Origin: Nonomuraea solani | Lineage (GTDB): Bacteria > Actinomycetota > Actinomycetes > Streptosporangiales > Streptosporangiaceae | NCBI RefSeq assembly: GCF_900108335.1 | Contig: NZ_FNVT01000008.1 | Span: 248,001 to 312,000, forward strand | DNA: 64,000 nucleotides | Direction of reading: 5' to 3' | Shown: one piece after another, positions 23,296-31,764 of the stretch | Layout: every line of letters begins with the position of its first letter | Position numbering within the stretch: the first letter of the stretch is position 1 | The notes under the pieces: model-generated | What the model was told of the DNA's origin: nothing | Databases searched by the model: none | What the model saw: the letters and a program-made list of their open reading frames with translations, nothing else | Position numbers and translations under genes: made by a program

Positions 23296-24840
23296 ATGCG
23301 GCGCACCTCAGCCTCCCTCGTCGCGGGCGCGCTCGTCGCGGCCCTCGCGTGGGCGTCCGGTCCCTCCTCCCCCGCCATCGCGCTCGATCCCTCGACGGGC
23401 GTGGCCGACCTCAACCAGGACATCAACCAGATCCTCAGCGACTCGCGGCTCACGATCGCCAGGGCGGGCGTCGTGGTCAAGAGCGCCCAGACCGGCGAGG
23501 AGCTGTACGCCACCGACGCCGGCAAGCTCCTGACCCCCGCCTCCAACACCAAGCTGTTCACCTCGGCCGCGGCGGCGGAGACGCTCGGCCTCGACTACCG
23601 CTTCCCCACCACCGTGCTGAACACCGGCCGCAAGGTGGGCTCGGTGCTGACCGGCGACCTGGTGCTGCGCGGCACCGGCGACCCGACCATGCTGGCCGGC
23701 GACTACGACGCGCTGGCGGCCAAGGTGGCCGCCGCGGGCATCAAGGTCGTCACCGGGAGGCTGGTGGCCGACGACACCTGGTTCGACTCCCAGCGGCTGG
23801 GCAACGACTGGTCCTGGGACGACGAGACCGCCTACTACGCGGCGCCGATCTCGGCCCTGACCGCCTCGCCCGACCGTGACTACGACGCCGGTTCGGTGAT
23901 CGTGGCGGTGGCGGCCGACGGTGACAAGGTCAAGGTGTCCACGACGCCGGAGACCGGCTACCTGAAGATCGTCAATCGGGCCACGGTCGGCGCGCAGACC
24001 GATGTGCTCATCGAGCGGCAGCACGGCACGCGGACGGTGGTGATCACCGGTACGGTGGCGGGCCCGTACCAGGAGTGGGTGGCCGTCGACGACCCGACCG
24101 CTTACGTCTCCTCGCTGTTCCGCACGTCGCTGACCAGGCACGGCGTCAAGGTGCTCGGGCCTTCCGACGTGGGCGCCGCGCCCTCGGGGGCGAAGGAGCT
24201 GGCCAGGCACGAGTCGATGACGCTGGGCGAGCTGCTGGTGCCGTTCATGAAGCTGAGCAACAACATCCACGCCGAGATCCTCACCAAGGCCATGGGCCGC
24301 AAGGTCGCGAACCAGGGCAGCTGGTCGGCCGGCCTGAAGGTCAGCACCGACTTCGCCAAGGCCAACGGGGTGCAGGTGATCAACATGCGGGACGGCTCCG
24401 GGCTGTCGCGCCGCGACGGCTTCTCGCCGGGCTCGATCGTGCAGCTCCTGTCGGCCGTACGGAGCAAGCCCTGGTACGACACCTGGTACCAGTCCCTGCC
24501 CATCGCCGGCAACCCCGACCGGTTCGTGGGCGGCACCCTGCGCAGCCGGATGCGCAACACGCCCGCGGCGAACAACGTGCACGCCAAGACCGGCTCGCTG
24601 ACCGGTGTCACGTCGCTGTCCGGCTACGTCACGAGCGCCGACGGTGAACCGCTGATCTTCGCCATCATGCTGAACCAGTATCTGTCGGGCTCGCCCAAGG
24701 ACATCGAGGACAAGATCGCCGTTCGCCTCGCCCAGTTCTCGCGGACCGCGGCGGCCGGCGACGTCTCCCGGCTCCGCGCCGGGAGCCCCGAGCAGGCGGG
24801 CGATCTGGAATGTTCCTGGTTGAAGCCTGTCGAATGCTGA
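23296..24840 (+). CDS. dacB: D-alanyl-D-alanine carboxypeptidase/endopeptidase (PBP4, peptidase S13)
   Basis: 514 residues with a Sec signal peptide (about residues 1-30). The penicillin-binding motifs are SNTK at 83-86, SNN in KLSNNIHAEIL and KTG in HAKTGSLTG. The insertion between SxxK and SxN with GDLVLRGTGDPTM and a substrate-domain II is characteristic of class C PBP4/DacB. It trims or cleaves peptidoglycan cross-links in the periplasm-like space. ATG 23296 has CTGGAG 5 bases upstream. A strong terminator follows, so it is a single-gene unit. Confidence 0.93.
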   Translation: MRRTSASLVAGALVAALAWASGPSSPAIALDPSTGVADLNQDINQILSDSRLTIARAGVVVKSAQTGEELYATDAGKLLTPASNTKLFTSAAAAETLGLDYRFPTTVLNTGRKVGSVLTGDLVLRGTGDPTMLAGDYDALAAKVAAAGIKVVTGRLVADDTWFDSQRLGNDWSWDDETAYYAAPISALTASPDRDYDAGSVIVAVAADGDKVKVSTTPETGYLKIVNRATVGAQTDVLIERQHGTRTVVITGTVAGPYQEWVAVDDPTAYVSSLFRTSLTRHGVKVLGPSDVGAAPSGAKELARHESMTLGELLVPFMKLSNNIHAEILTKAMGRKVANQGSWSAGLKVSTDFAKANGVQVINMRDGSGLSRRDGFSPGSIVQLLSAVRSKPWYDTWYQSLPIAGNPDRFVGGTLRSRMRNTPAANNVHAKTGSLTGVTSLSGYVTSADGEPLIFAIMLNQYLSGSPKDIEDKIAVRLAQFSRTAAAGDVSRLRAGSPEQAGDLECSWLKPVEC

Positions 24841-24860
24841 CCTCCCACCCGTGAACCAGG

Positions 24861-24885
24861 CGGCCCCCTGACGCCCAGGGGGCCG
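24861..24885 (+). terminator. Intrinsic terminator after dacB
   Basis: Perfect 10-bp stem CGGCCCCCTG / CAGGGGGCCG with a 5-base loop, 20 bases after the stop; the following TTATGG tract is only weakly T-rich. Confidence 0.75.
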
Positions 24886-24927
24886 TTATGGTTTACCGAG
24901 CTCAGGCCGGGTCAGATTACGATTCAG

Positions 24928-24947
24928 CTACTTGGAGCTCCAGGTAG
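24928..24947. promoter_or_regulatory. 20-base near-palindrome upstream of the CAP-domain gene
   Basis: CTAC-T-TGGAGCTCCA-G-GTAG, with one mismatched pair and a perfect 10-base core, 86 bases before the CAP-domain start. Confidence 0.4.
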
Positions 24948-25033
24948 CCGTTGGTTTTTCAGGACATAGCCGACTTGCGGGGGCCAGAATGCGGGTTCGA
25001 GACGCAGTGTCGAGCCCGGAATCGGAGGACAGG

Positions 25034-25864
25034 ATGCGCAAACAGCTCCAGGCGTGGGCCTGTCTCGGTTGTCTGGCGACCCTGAACATCCCGGCGCCCA
25101 CCGCCCAGGCGGCCACCACCCTGACCGCCGCCGCCGAGCAGGCGAGCACCGTCCAGCAAGCCGGCACCGTCCAGCAGGCGTGCCGCGTGCTCGCGGCCAG
25201 GCCGGTCGTCTCCGGCGGCGTGGTGCGCGGCACCGTGACGCGGACCGGCTGCTCGGACCAGGCCCGGCTCAGGGTGCGCATCAAGGTCTCCGCGTCCGGC
25301 ACCGACCCCGTCGTCAAGAGCGGCTCCAAGGTCGTCAGTAACGCCCGGCTCACCGCGAAAGTGCGCTGCACCCCCACCGCGCGCCGCTACTACGTGGTCG
25401 CGCTCGACTCGCAGGGCCGGGCCGAGCAGTCACGCCCGGTACGACTGTCGTGCGGCCGCCCGGCGTCGGCCGGCGCCGGATTCGCCTCCGCGCCCGAGAC
25501 CGCGGTCGTCCGGCTCACCAACCAGGCCAGGCTCGCCAAGGGCTGCCGCCCGCTCGTCCACGACGCCAAGCTGCACCTCGCCGCCGAACGCCACTCGGCT
25601 GACATGGCGGCCAACAACTACTTCTCGCACGAGTCGCGCGACGGCCGCACGTTCGACCAGCGCATCAGGGCGGCGGGCTTCGCCTTCCGCGCGGCCGGCG
25701 AGAACATCGCCAAGGGCCAGCCCTCGGCCGCCTCCGTGGTCAGGGCCTGGCTCAACAGTCCCGGTCACCGGGCCAACATCATGAACTGCTCCTACACTCG
25801 CATCGGCGTCGGGCACGCCGCCAAGGGACCGACCTGGACCCAGGACTTCGGCACCCCTCGTTAG
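25034..25864 (+). CDS. Secreted CAP-domain (SCP/PR1-like) protein
   Basis: 276 residues. A signal peptide ends near residue 26 (PTAQA), followed by a Cys-containing N-terminal domain of unknown fold (about 30-140) and a CAP domain (about 150-275). The CAP part shows LTNQARLAKGCRPLVHDAKL, AAERHSADMAANNYFSHES, AGENIAKGQPSAASVV and SPGHRANIMNCSYTRIGVG, including the cavity His and Glu residues. Bacterial CAP proteins are secreted, with proposed lipid or wall binding; the function is not settled. GGAGGA precedes ATG 25034. Confidence 0.9.
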   Translation: MRKQLQAWACLGCLATLNIPAPTAQAATTLTAAAEQASTVQQAGTVQQACRVLAARPVVSGGVVRGTVTRTGCSDQARLRVRIKVSASGTDPVVKSGSKVVSNARLTAKVRCTPTARRYYVVALDSQGRAEQSRPVRLSCGRPASAGAGFASAPETAVVRLTNQARLAKGCRPLVHDAKLHLAAERHSADMAANNYFSHESRDGRTFDQRIRAAGFAFRAAGENIAKGQPSAASVVRAWLNSPGHRANIMNCSYTRIGVGHAAKGPTWTQDFGTPR

Positions 25865-25953
25865 CGCACTCCCCCCGTACCAAGGGAGCGTCGGGCTTCA
25901 CCGGCCACACCCCGAGCCGGTTTCCCACCGCACGCCCATACGCTCCCCTCCGG

Positions 25954-26001
25954 GCGGACCCGGCCGCGCCTCCCCGCACACAGGACCGCGGCCGGGTCCG
26001 C
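25954..26001. terminator. Bidirectional hairpin between CAP gene and cysteine-peptidase-like gene
   Basis: Perfect 15-bp inverted repeat GCGGACCCGGCCGCG / CGCGGCCGGGTCCGC with an 18-base loop, midway between two convergent genes. No T-run. Confidence 0.7.
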
Positions 26002-26098
26002 GTCACTCCAGCACCACGGCAGGGCCCGCGTCACCCGGCACCACGGCAGAACCCGCGTCACCCGGCACCGCGGCAGGGCCCGCGTCACCCCAGCGCCG
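25998..26098. repeat. 27-base GC-rich tandem repeat at a gene 3' end
   Basis: Units of the form CCCGCGTCACCCGGCACC then CGGCAGGG are repeated about 3.5 times with 27-base period. Two central units differ by only a few bases; the first is one base longer and the last is partial. The last unit contains the stop codon of the minus-strand gene at 26085, so each unit carries a copy of that stop and its downstream sequence. It fills much of the 220-base gap between the two convergent genes. Confidence 0.85.
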
Positions 26099-26990
26099 CG
26101 CGCAGCCGGTCGTAGCCCGGGGCGAGCCGCCGCAGTTCCGCCGCCGCGGCCGTGTCGTCGCCCGTGACCAGCGGATGTTGCAGCCCACCCAGCACGCGGG
26201 CCTGACCGGCCGCGGCCGAGGCCGCCTCGGTCAGGCCGAGGAAGTCCAGGCAGCCGGCCGCGTCGGCCAGCCGGCGGGTGCCCACCCGCACCGCGAAGTG
26301 CACGAGCATCCCGCGCGTCTCCTCGTCGAGACCGGCCTCGACCAGCTCGGCCAGCCGCAGCGCCGCGGCGGCCCCGCCCAGCGTCCCCGGCGGCACCGGC
26401 AGGTCGTCCCGGCCGTCCAGCCAGCGGGCGGCGGCGGGCAGCGAGCGGCGCAGCGCCTCGGGCACGGACGTCTCCCGCACCCGCCTGAAGCCGGTCCGCA
26501 GCACGTATGGAGTGGTGAGGTATTCCACCGCCTCCCCCCGCCAGGCGGCCAGGAAGTCCGCGACCGGCAGCGTGGCGAAGGGGTGCCCGTGCGGATCGTG
26601 CACGACGACGGTCTCATCCTCCACGGCGAGGACCACGACGTAGTGGTCACCGGCCCCGCCCGGCGTGTACGACAGCAGCGCCATGTCCACCGGCCCGGCC
26701 AGCACGGGACCACGCGCCACGGCGGCCCGCAGCCGCTCCAGAGCCTCCCCGGGAGCACCCCCGGAAGAGCGCTCGCACTCCTGGCCGAGCAGCTCGATGG
26801 CGGCGTCGAGCCCCAGCTCGGGATCCCAGGCGTAGGGATCGAAGTACGGCCGGGTGCCGCCGGCGAGCTGCATCCCGAACGGCGACCCCGTCAGCGTCTC
26901 GATCACCGCGACCGGCGGCGCGGCGGGCCCGAGCAGCATGGCCAGGGAATGGGCGTAACAGTAGGGTCCTGAACCCTGGTAGGTGAGCAT
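26085..26990 (-). CDS. Cysteine-peptidase-fold protein (C39/BtrH-like), function unknown
   Basis: 301 residues, no signal peptide. The N-terminus YQGSGPYCYAHSLAMLLG places Cys11 at the head of a helix, as in papain-like C39 and BtrH-type folds. GAGDHYVVVLAVEDETVVVHDPHG supplies His116 and Asp132 in the spacing expected for a Cys-His-Asp triad. The C-terminal half (about 165-300) is all-helical and unassigned. It lies downstream of an NMT1/THI5-type ABC importer operon, same strand, with a 47-base gap that contains a 19-base palindrome. It could be an amide hydrolase, transglutaminase-like enzyme or acyltransferase; the fold call is tentative. Confidence 0.6.
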   Translation of the reverse strand: MLTYQGSGPYCYAHSLAMLLGPAAPPVAVIETLTGSPFGMQLAGGTRPYFDPYAWDPELGLDAAIELLGQECERSSGGAPGEALERLRAAVARGPVLAGPVDMALLSYTPGGAGDHYVVVLAVEDETVVVHDPHGHPFATLPVADFLAAWRGEAVEYLTTPYVLRTGFRRVRETSVPEALRRSLPAAARWLDGRDDLPVPPGTLGGAAAALRLAELVEAGLDEETRGMLVHFAVRVGTRRLADAAGCLDFLGLTEAASAAAGQARVLGGLQHPLVTGDDTAAAAELRRLAPGYDRLRAALG

Positions 26991-27004
26991 GCCGCCATTG
27001 AACG

Positions 27005-27023
27005 GCCTGACACGGTGTCAGGC
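27005..27023. promoter_or_regulatory. 19-base perfect palindrome before the cysteine-peptidase-like gene
   Basis: GCCTGACAC and GTGTCAGGC separated by one G. It sits 14 bases downstream of the permease stop and 15 bases upstream of the next start. It can fold as an 8-bp hairpin with a 3-base loop but has no T-run, so operator or processing site are both possible. Confidence 0.5.
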
Positions 27024-27037
27024 TCAACTCAGCGTCC

Positions 27038-27817
27038 TCAGCCGGGGGGACGGTCCGAGAAGCGGGCCAGGACGAGCGACTCGACGACGCCGACGACCGC
27101 GTACGCGACGATGGACACGGCCGTGACCACCACGATGTCCGCCCACACCTCGTCATAGCGGAACCCGCCGATCGCCCGCAGGATCTCCGCGCCGATGCCC
27201 TCCCCGGTGGCCAGCCACTCGGCGATCAGCGCGCCGATGATCGAGGCGGGCACGGAGATCCGGGCCGAGGCGAACACCGCGGGCATCGCCGTCGGCACCG
27301 CCACCTTGCGCAGCACGGTCAGCCGGTTGCCGCCGTACGCCATGATCAGGTCGGTGGCCTGCGGCGAGGCGGACCTCAGCCCGAAGGCGATGTTGACCAG
27401 GGCCGGGAAGAACACCACGATGCCGCCGATGACGGCCACGCCCAGCAGCTCCCTGCCGAAGACGAGCGTGATCAGCGGTGTCATCACCACGAGCGGCACC
27501 GAGCGCAGCAGCATGGCGACCGGCATGAACGTCTGCTCGACGGTCCTGAACAGCACGAACATGACGGCCACGACCATCGCGCCGACCATGCCGGTGGTGA
27601 AGCCGATGGCGGCGTCCCTGACCGTGATGGCCAGCGCGCCGAACACGGCGTCGCGGTGGGCCTCCGAGGCGGTCAGATAGTCCCAGACCTGCGGCGGGCG
27701 CTTGCCCACGAGCGGGCTGATCCCGAACGCCTCCAGCGCCAGCCACCACGCGGCCACGACGATGACCACGGAGGGCGCGAGAGGGCCGACGACCCGCAGG
27801 GTGGTACGGCCGATCAC
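27038..27817 (-). CDS. ABC transporter permease (NitT/TauT/thiamine-precursor type), second subunit
   Basis: 259 residues with about six spans and the BPD_transp_1 signature region MAYGGNRLTVLRKVAVPTAMPAVFASARIS (EAA-like loop). The GTG start at 27817 overlaps the stop of the first permease by 4 bases (GTGA). This family of heterodimeric permeases imports nitrate, sulfonates, hydroxymethylpyrimidine or riboflavin-like ligands. Confidence 0.9.
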   Translation of the reverse strand: MIGRTTLRVVGPLAPSVVIVVAAWWLALEAFGISPLVGKRPPQVWDYLTASEAHRDAVFGALAITVRDAAIGFTTGMVGAMVVAVMFVLFRTVEQTFMPVAMLLRSVPLVVMTPLITLVFGRELLGVAVIGGIVVFFPALVNIAFGLRSASPQATDLIMAYGGNRLTVLRKVAVPTAMPAVFASARISVPASIIGALIAEWLATGEGIGAEILRAIGGFRYDEVWADIVVVTAVSIVAYAVVGVVESLVLARFSDRPPG

Positions 27818-28563
27818 TGGGTTTCGCCTCTCGACCAGGGGGTGACCAGGCGGGCGACGAGGGCGACGACCGCGTACCCGAGCCCGGCGACGAGGCCGGC
27901 CACGAGCGCGAGCCCCCAGGTGCGCGGCACCTGGAACTGCTGCTGGGAGATCATCAGGGAGACGCCGAGTCCCTGGTCGTTGCTGCCGAGGTATTCCCCG
28001 ATGATCGCGCCGAGCAGCGCGGACGGGGCCGAGATCTTCAGCCCGGCGAACGTGCTGGGCAGGGCGGAGACGATCTGTACGTAGCGGAGCCTGGCCAGTC
28101 GGCCGCCGCCGTACACGGTGATGAGGTCGAGGCCGGCCCGGTCGGCGGAGCGCAGGCCGAGCAGGGCGCCGATGAGCGTCGTGAAGAAGACCGAGATGGC
28201 GGCCAGGAACACCACGGTGGCGTCGCCGCCGAAGACGACCAGCACGATGGGGCCGATCGCGAGCAGCGGAATGCAGTAGCTGATCACCGCGAGCTGGGTG
28301 GCGACGGCCTCCAGCCTGGGCACGAGCAGCACCAGCAGGGCCACACCGATGGCGAGCCCGTTGCCCCAGAGGAAACCCTGGACGCCGGCGGACAGGGTGG
28401 CCGAGAGGTTGGGGCCGTAGAAGGCCCAGCCGTCCGCGCCCATGGACGCGAGCACCGCCCAGGGGGTGGGCACCGCGCCGCCGCCGGCGAACACCGTCGC
28501 GGCCAGCAGCCACCAGAGCCCGAACAGGGCGACGACGCCGAGCAGCCCCTGGACGCGCCTCAT
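27814..28563 (-). CDS. ABC transporter permease, first subunit
   Basis: 249 residues, six predicted spans, EAA-like loop at VYGGGRLARLRYVQIVSALPSTFAGLKIS. It overlaps both neighbours by 4 bases. Having two different permease genes in one operon suggests a heterodimeric channel, as in some thiamine-precursor and riboflavin importers. Confidence 0.9.
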   Translation of the reverse strand: MRRVQGLLGVVALFGLWWLLAATVFAGGGAVPTPWAVLASMGADGWAFYGPNLSATLSAGVQGFLWGNGLAIGVALLVLLVPRLEAVATQLAVISYCIPLLAIGPIVLVVFGGDATVVFLAAISVFFTTLIGALLGLRSADRAGLDLITVYGGGRLARLRYVQIVSALPSTFAGLKISAPSALLGAIIGEYLGSNDQGLGVSLMISQQQFQVPRTWGLALVAGLVAGLGYAVVALVARLVTPWSRGETQ

Positions 28564-29312
28564 GCGCCGTGCCCGAACAGCAGGTCGCTGAGGTGGTCGT
28601 GGATGGCGTGGAACTCGGGCGTGCGCATCATGTCGGGGGTACGCGGGCGCGGCAGGCCGATCTCCACCAGCTCGACGATCCGGCCGGGGCGCGGGCTCAT
28701 GACGGCCACCACGTCCGACAGGAAGATGGCCTCGCTGATGCCGTGCGTGACCATCAGCGTCGTGGCCGGCTTCTCCGTCCAGATGCGCAGCAGCTCCAGG
28801 TTGAGCCGCTGGCGGGTCATGTCGTCCAGGGCGCCGAACGGCTCGTCCAGCAGCAGCACGCTGGGCTTGACCACCAGCGCGCGGGCGATGGACACGCGCT
28901 GGCGCATGCCGCCGGACAGCTCGGCGGGCCTGGCCTTCTCGAAGCCTTCGAGGCCGACCAGCTTGATCAGGTCGTCGATCACGCCGGGCTCCGGCCTGAT
29001 CCCGGCCACCTCCAGCGGCAGCCGGATGTTGGCCGCGACGCTGCGCCAGGCCAGCAGCGCCGAGTCCTGGAAGGCGATGCCGAGGTGGTGGCTCCTGCGC
29101 AGCTCTTCTGGGGTCTCGCCGTTCACCCGGATCTCGCCCGTCGTGGACTGCTCCAGACCGGCGAGAATGCGCAGCACCGTGGACTTGCCGCAGCCGGACG
29201 GGCCGAGCAGCGACAGGAACGAGCCCTTCGGCGTCTGGAGATCCACGCCTTCGACGGCGGTGAGTCCCTTGCCGAAGGTCTTGCTCAGCCCGCTGATGGC
29301 GATTCCGGTCAT
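28560..29312 (-). CDS. ABC transporter ATP-binding protein (SsuB/TauB/ThiZ type)
   Basis: 250 residues. Walker A GPSGCGKS, Q-loop FQDSALLAWRSV, signature LSGGMRQR, Walker B LLLDEPFGALDDMTR and switch His VTHGISEA. The DEPFGALDDMTR form is characteristic of nitrate/sulfonate/pyrimidine importers. Overlaps the substrate-binding protein gene by 4 bases (ATGA). Confidence 0.95.
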   Translation of the reverse strand: MTGIAISGLSKTFGKGLTAVEGVDLQTPKGSFLSLLGPSGCGKSTVLRILAGLEQSTTGEIRVNGETPEELRRSHHLGIAFQDSALLAWRSVAANIRLPLEVAGIRPEPGVIDDLIKLVGLEGFEKARPAELSGGMRQRVSIARALVVKPSVLLLDEPFGALDDMTRQRLNLELLRIWTEKPATTLMVTHGISEAIFLSDVVAVMSPRPGRIVELVEIGLPRPRTPDMMRTPEFHAIHDHLSDLLFGHGA

Positions 29313-30364
29313 GACAGCTTCAGGCTCGGGTCGGCCTTGTAGATCTCGTCCAGGATCGTCAGGTCGAAGAGCTGCTCGGCCTTGATGTTCAGACCGGCCT
29401 TGGCCAGCGACTCGATGTTCTGCGCGATCAGCTCGGGCGTCATCGTGAACAGGCCGTTGGCCTTGGCGTCAGGGGTGACGACGAGGTCGTTCTGCATCTT
29501 GGCCTCCTCCGTCTGCTCCTTGACGTCGAGGTTCTGGTCCTTGCCGTAGACGGTGGCGGCCAGCTCGGCGGACTTGGCCGGATCGGCGATGGCGTCCTTC
29601 CAGCCCTTGATCTCGGCGGTCAGGAACGCCTTGAGCTTGTCGCGCTCGTTGTCGATGGTCTCCTGCGTGACCGTGAACGTCTCGGCGACCAGCGGCAGGC
29701 CGGCGTCGGCGAGCAGCAGGTACGCCGGGTCGTGGCCGCCCATCCGCAGCCGTACGGGCCCGCTGGTGACGAAGCCGACGTACCCGTCGAGCTGTCCCGA
29801 GGTGAGCATCGACGGGTCGGACTGGAACGGCACCCGCGTCACGCTCGACGCGTCCAGCCCGTTGGCCTTGAGCAGCGCGTTCCAGACCAGCTCGTTGGAG
29901 TCCTGGACGCCGATCTTCTTACCGACGAGGTCCTTGGCGTCCTTGATCGGGTTCTTGTTCAGGGAGATGATCGCGAATGGGTTCTTCTGGAACGTCGCGC
30001 CGACGATCTTCAGCGGCGCGCCCTGCAGCACGGCCGGGGCGGTGATGGTGGGCGCGGACAGGCCCGCCCAGCAGCGGCCGGTGGCCAGGCCCGACTCGAC
30101 CGAGGTGCCGGAGCCGCCGCCCGACAGCAGCTCGACCTGCGTGAACCCGGCCGCCTTGAAGTAGCCCTTGCTGTCGGCGAAGTATTCGCCGGCGAACTCG
30201 ACGTTCTTCTTCCAGGAGAGCTGCAGCTTGACCGACCCGAACCCGCCGCCCGGCGACGACGTGGACGTGGACGCGGTGCCGTTGTCGCCACAGGCGGCCA
30301 GACCGAACGCCAGACCGGCCAGACCTGTTGTCCGCAGGAACGCGCGACGGTCGAAGGTAGCCAT
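29309..30364 (-). CDS. NMT1/THI5-like substrate-binding lipoprotein
   Basis: 351 residues. DRRAFLRTTG at residues 5-14 is a twin-arginine-like signal and LAAC (22-25) a lipobox, so it is an anchored lipoprotein probably exported by Tat. The mature part has LQLSWKKNVEFAGEYFADSKGYF, the NMT1/THI5 signature seen in binding proteins for hydroxymethylpyrimidine, riboflavin and related aromatic heterocycles. Start ATG 30364 has AAGGAG upstream. First gene of the importer operon. No TPP or FMN riboswitch was recognised upstream, which argues mildly against thiamine-precursor or flavin uptake. Confidence 0.9.
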   Translation of the reverse strand: MATFDRRAFLRTTGLAGLAFGLAACGDNGTASTSTSSPGGGFGSVKLQLSWKKNVEFAGEYFADSKGYFKAAGFTQVELLSGGGSGTSVESGLATGRCWAGLSAPTITAPAVLQGAPLKIVGATFQKNPFAIISLNKNPIKDAKDLVGKKIGVQDSNELVWNALLKANGLDASSVTRVPFQSDPSMLTSGQLDGYVGFVTSGPVRLRMGGHDPAYLLLADAGLPLVAETFTVTQETIDNERDKLKAFLTAEIKGWKDAIADPAKSAELAATVYGKDQNLDVKEQTEEAKMQNDLVVTPDAKANGLFTMTPELIAQNIESLAKAGLNIKAEQLFDLTILDEIYKADPSLKLS

Positions 30365-30419
30365 AATTCTCCTTGAGCGGCCGTGAACATGCAGGTCAGG
30401 ACGGTATCTATCGATTATT

Positions 30420-30438
30420 ACCATCGTGTGACGATGGT
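30420..30438. promoter_or_regulatory. 19-base palindrome between importer operon and amidohydrolase gene
   Basis: ACCATCGT-gtg-ACGATGGT, perfect 8-base arms, 55 bases before the lipoprotein start and on the shared divergent side. The rest of this 218-base gap shows nothing recognisable. Confidence 0.6.
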
Positions 30439-30582
30439 TTAGGACATCATGGCCGGTAAGTGCGTACCGAACCGGGAACCGGGGAAAACCGCTGGCGACC
30501 CCTGTAGGTCCCTACGAGAGCGCCGCGCGAGGACCGTAGATCCCTCCAGCCGCCCAGAGGCTCCGGTAGCGTCGATCCTGAA

Positions 30583-31764
30583 ATGAGACTCGACGGAATC
30601 CCCCTTTGGGACGGTACCGAATATCGCGGCCCGGTCGATCTGAGCTGGGAGCCCGACCGGATCACCGAGGTCACGGCCACCGCGCAGCTTCACACCGACC
30701 TGTGCGTGCTCCCCGGCCTGGTGGACACGCACGTCCACCTCGTCGGTTACGCGGGTCCAGGCGACCCGCCCGACTTCGCGACCTGGCCGCTGGTCACCAC
30801 CAGGGACGAGCAGGTCCTGCACGGCGCCGCCCACGCCCAGCGGGCGATGCGGCACGGCGTAACGACCCTGCGCGACCTGGCGGGCGACGAGGCCCAGGTC
30901 GCGCTGCGCCGGGCCTTCGACGCCGGCGTGCTGCCGGGGCCGCGCCTCCAGGTGCACGGCGTCGTCGGGATGACCGCCGGGCACAACGACCTGTTCGTGC
31001 CGCCGGCGTTCCCCGGCAGGAAGCCGACGGCCGACGGGCCCGACGAGTGCCGCAAGCTGGTGCGCACGTGGGCCCGCGCCGGCATGGACGGCATCAAGAT
31101 CACCACCAGCGGCGGCGTGCTGTCGATCGGCGACAAGAACGCCTGGCGCAACTACACCCGCGACGAGATCAGGGCCGTCGTGGACGAGGCGCACGCGCTC
31201 GGCATGCTGGTCGCCTCGCACGCCCACTCCGAGGACGGCATCCGGGTGGCCGTCGAGGAGGGCGTGGACTCCATCGAGCACGGCACGCTCATGAGCAGGG
31301 ACCTGGCCGAGGCACTGGCCGTCCGCGGCACGCCCGTGGCCCCGACGCTGCTGATCAACGAGGCCATCGCCGCCGGCCGTGTCCCGGTCACGCCGGAGGC
31401 CATGGCCAAGGCGGCCGAGCTGGTCGCCACCCGCGACGTGCTGCTCGCCCAGGCGGCGGCGCTGGGCGTGCGGTTCGTGCTCGGCACCGACGCCAACGGC
31501 CACCACGTGCGGTTCGGCGACCAGCTCGCCGAGGTGGTGCACATGACGCGCATTCTCGGCATGGACGCGGAGTCGGCGCTGCGCGCGGCCACCTCCGACG
31601 CGGCCGACTCGATCGGCATGCCCGTGGGCCGGATCGCGCCCGGTCTGGGCGCCGACCTCATCGTGCTGCGCGGCCGGCCGTGGGAGCGCATCGAGGACCT
31701 GGCCACGGAGAACATCGTGGCCGTGGTGTCACGGGGCCGGCTCGTCGCGGGCAACCTGCCCTGA
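30583..31764 (+). CDS. Metal-dependent amidohydrolase (imidazolonepropionase/prolidase-like)
   Basis: 393 residues, amidohydrolase superfamily subtype I. Metal ligands appear in order: HVH in VDTHVHLVGYAG, a candidate bridging Lys in GIKITTSGG, His in ASHAHSEDG, His in SIEHGTLMS and Asp in LGTDANG. The C-terminal beta-strand cap IAPGLGADLIVLRGRPWERIEDL is complete. Family members hydrolyse cyclic amides, dipeptides or purine-derived imidazolones. Neighbouring PucR, adenine deaminase and a heterocycle importer suggest a nucleobase-derived substrate, but this is inference. Overlaps the convergent pucR-like gene by 36 bases. Confidence 0.85.
   Translation: MRLDGIPLWDGTEYRGPVDLSWEPDRITEVTATAQLHTDLCVLPGLVDTHVHLVGYAGPGDPPDFATWPLVTTRDEQVLHGAAHAQRAMRHGVTTLRDLAGDEAQVALRRAFDAGVLPGPRLQVHGVVGMTAGHNDLFVPPAFPGRKPTADGPDECRKLVRTWARAGMDGIKITTSGGVLSIGDKNAWRNYTRDEIRAVVDEAHALGMLVASHAHSEDGIRVAVEEGVDSIEHGTLMSRDLAEALAVRGTPVAPTLLINEAIAAGRVPVTPEAMAKAAELVATRDVLLAQAAALGVRFVLGTDANGHHVRFGDQLAEVVHMTRILGMDAESALRAATSDAADSIGMPVGRIAPGLGADLIVLRGRPWERIEDLATENIVAVVSRGRLVAGNLP

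Noticed and set aside
25861..26088. Minus-strand frame encoding repeated VTRALPRCR-like nonapeptides
   Set aside because: The peptide repeat is a by-product of the 27-base DNA tandem repeat beyond the stop of the neighbouring gene; no RBS or conservation evidence.
30365..30582. TPP or FMN riboswitch upstream of the NMT1/THI5 importer
   Set aside because: No conserved thi-box or RFN segments seen; only a 19-base palindrome is present.
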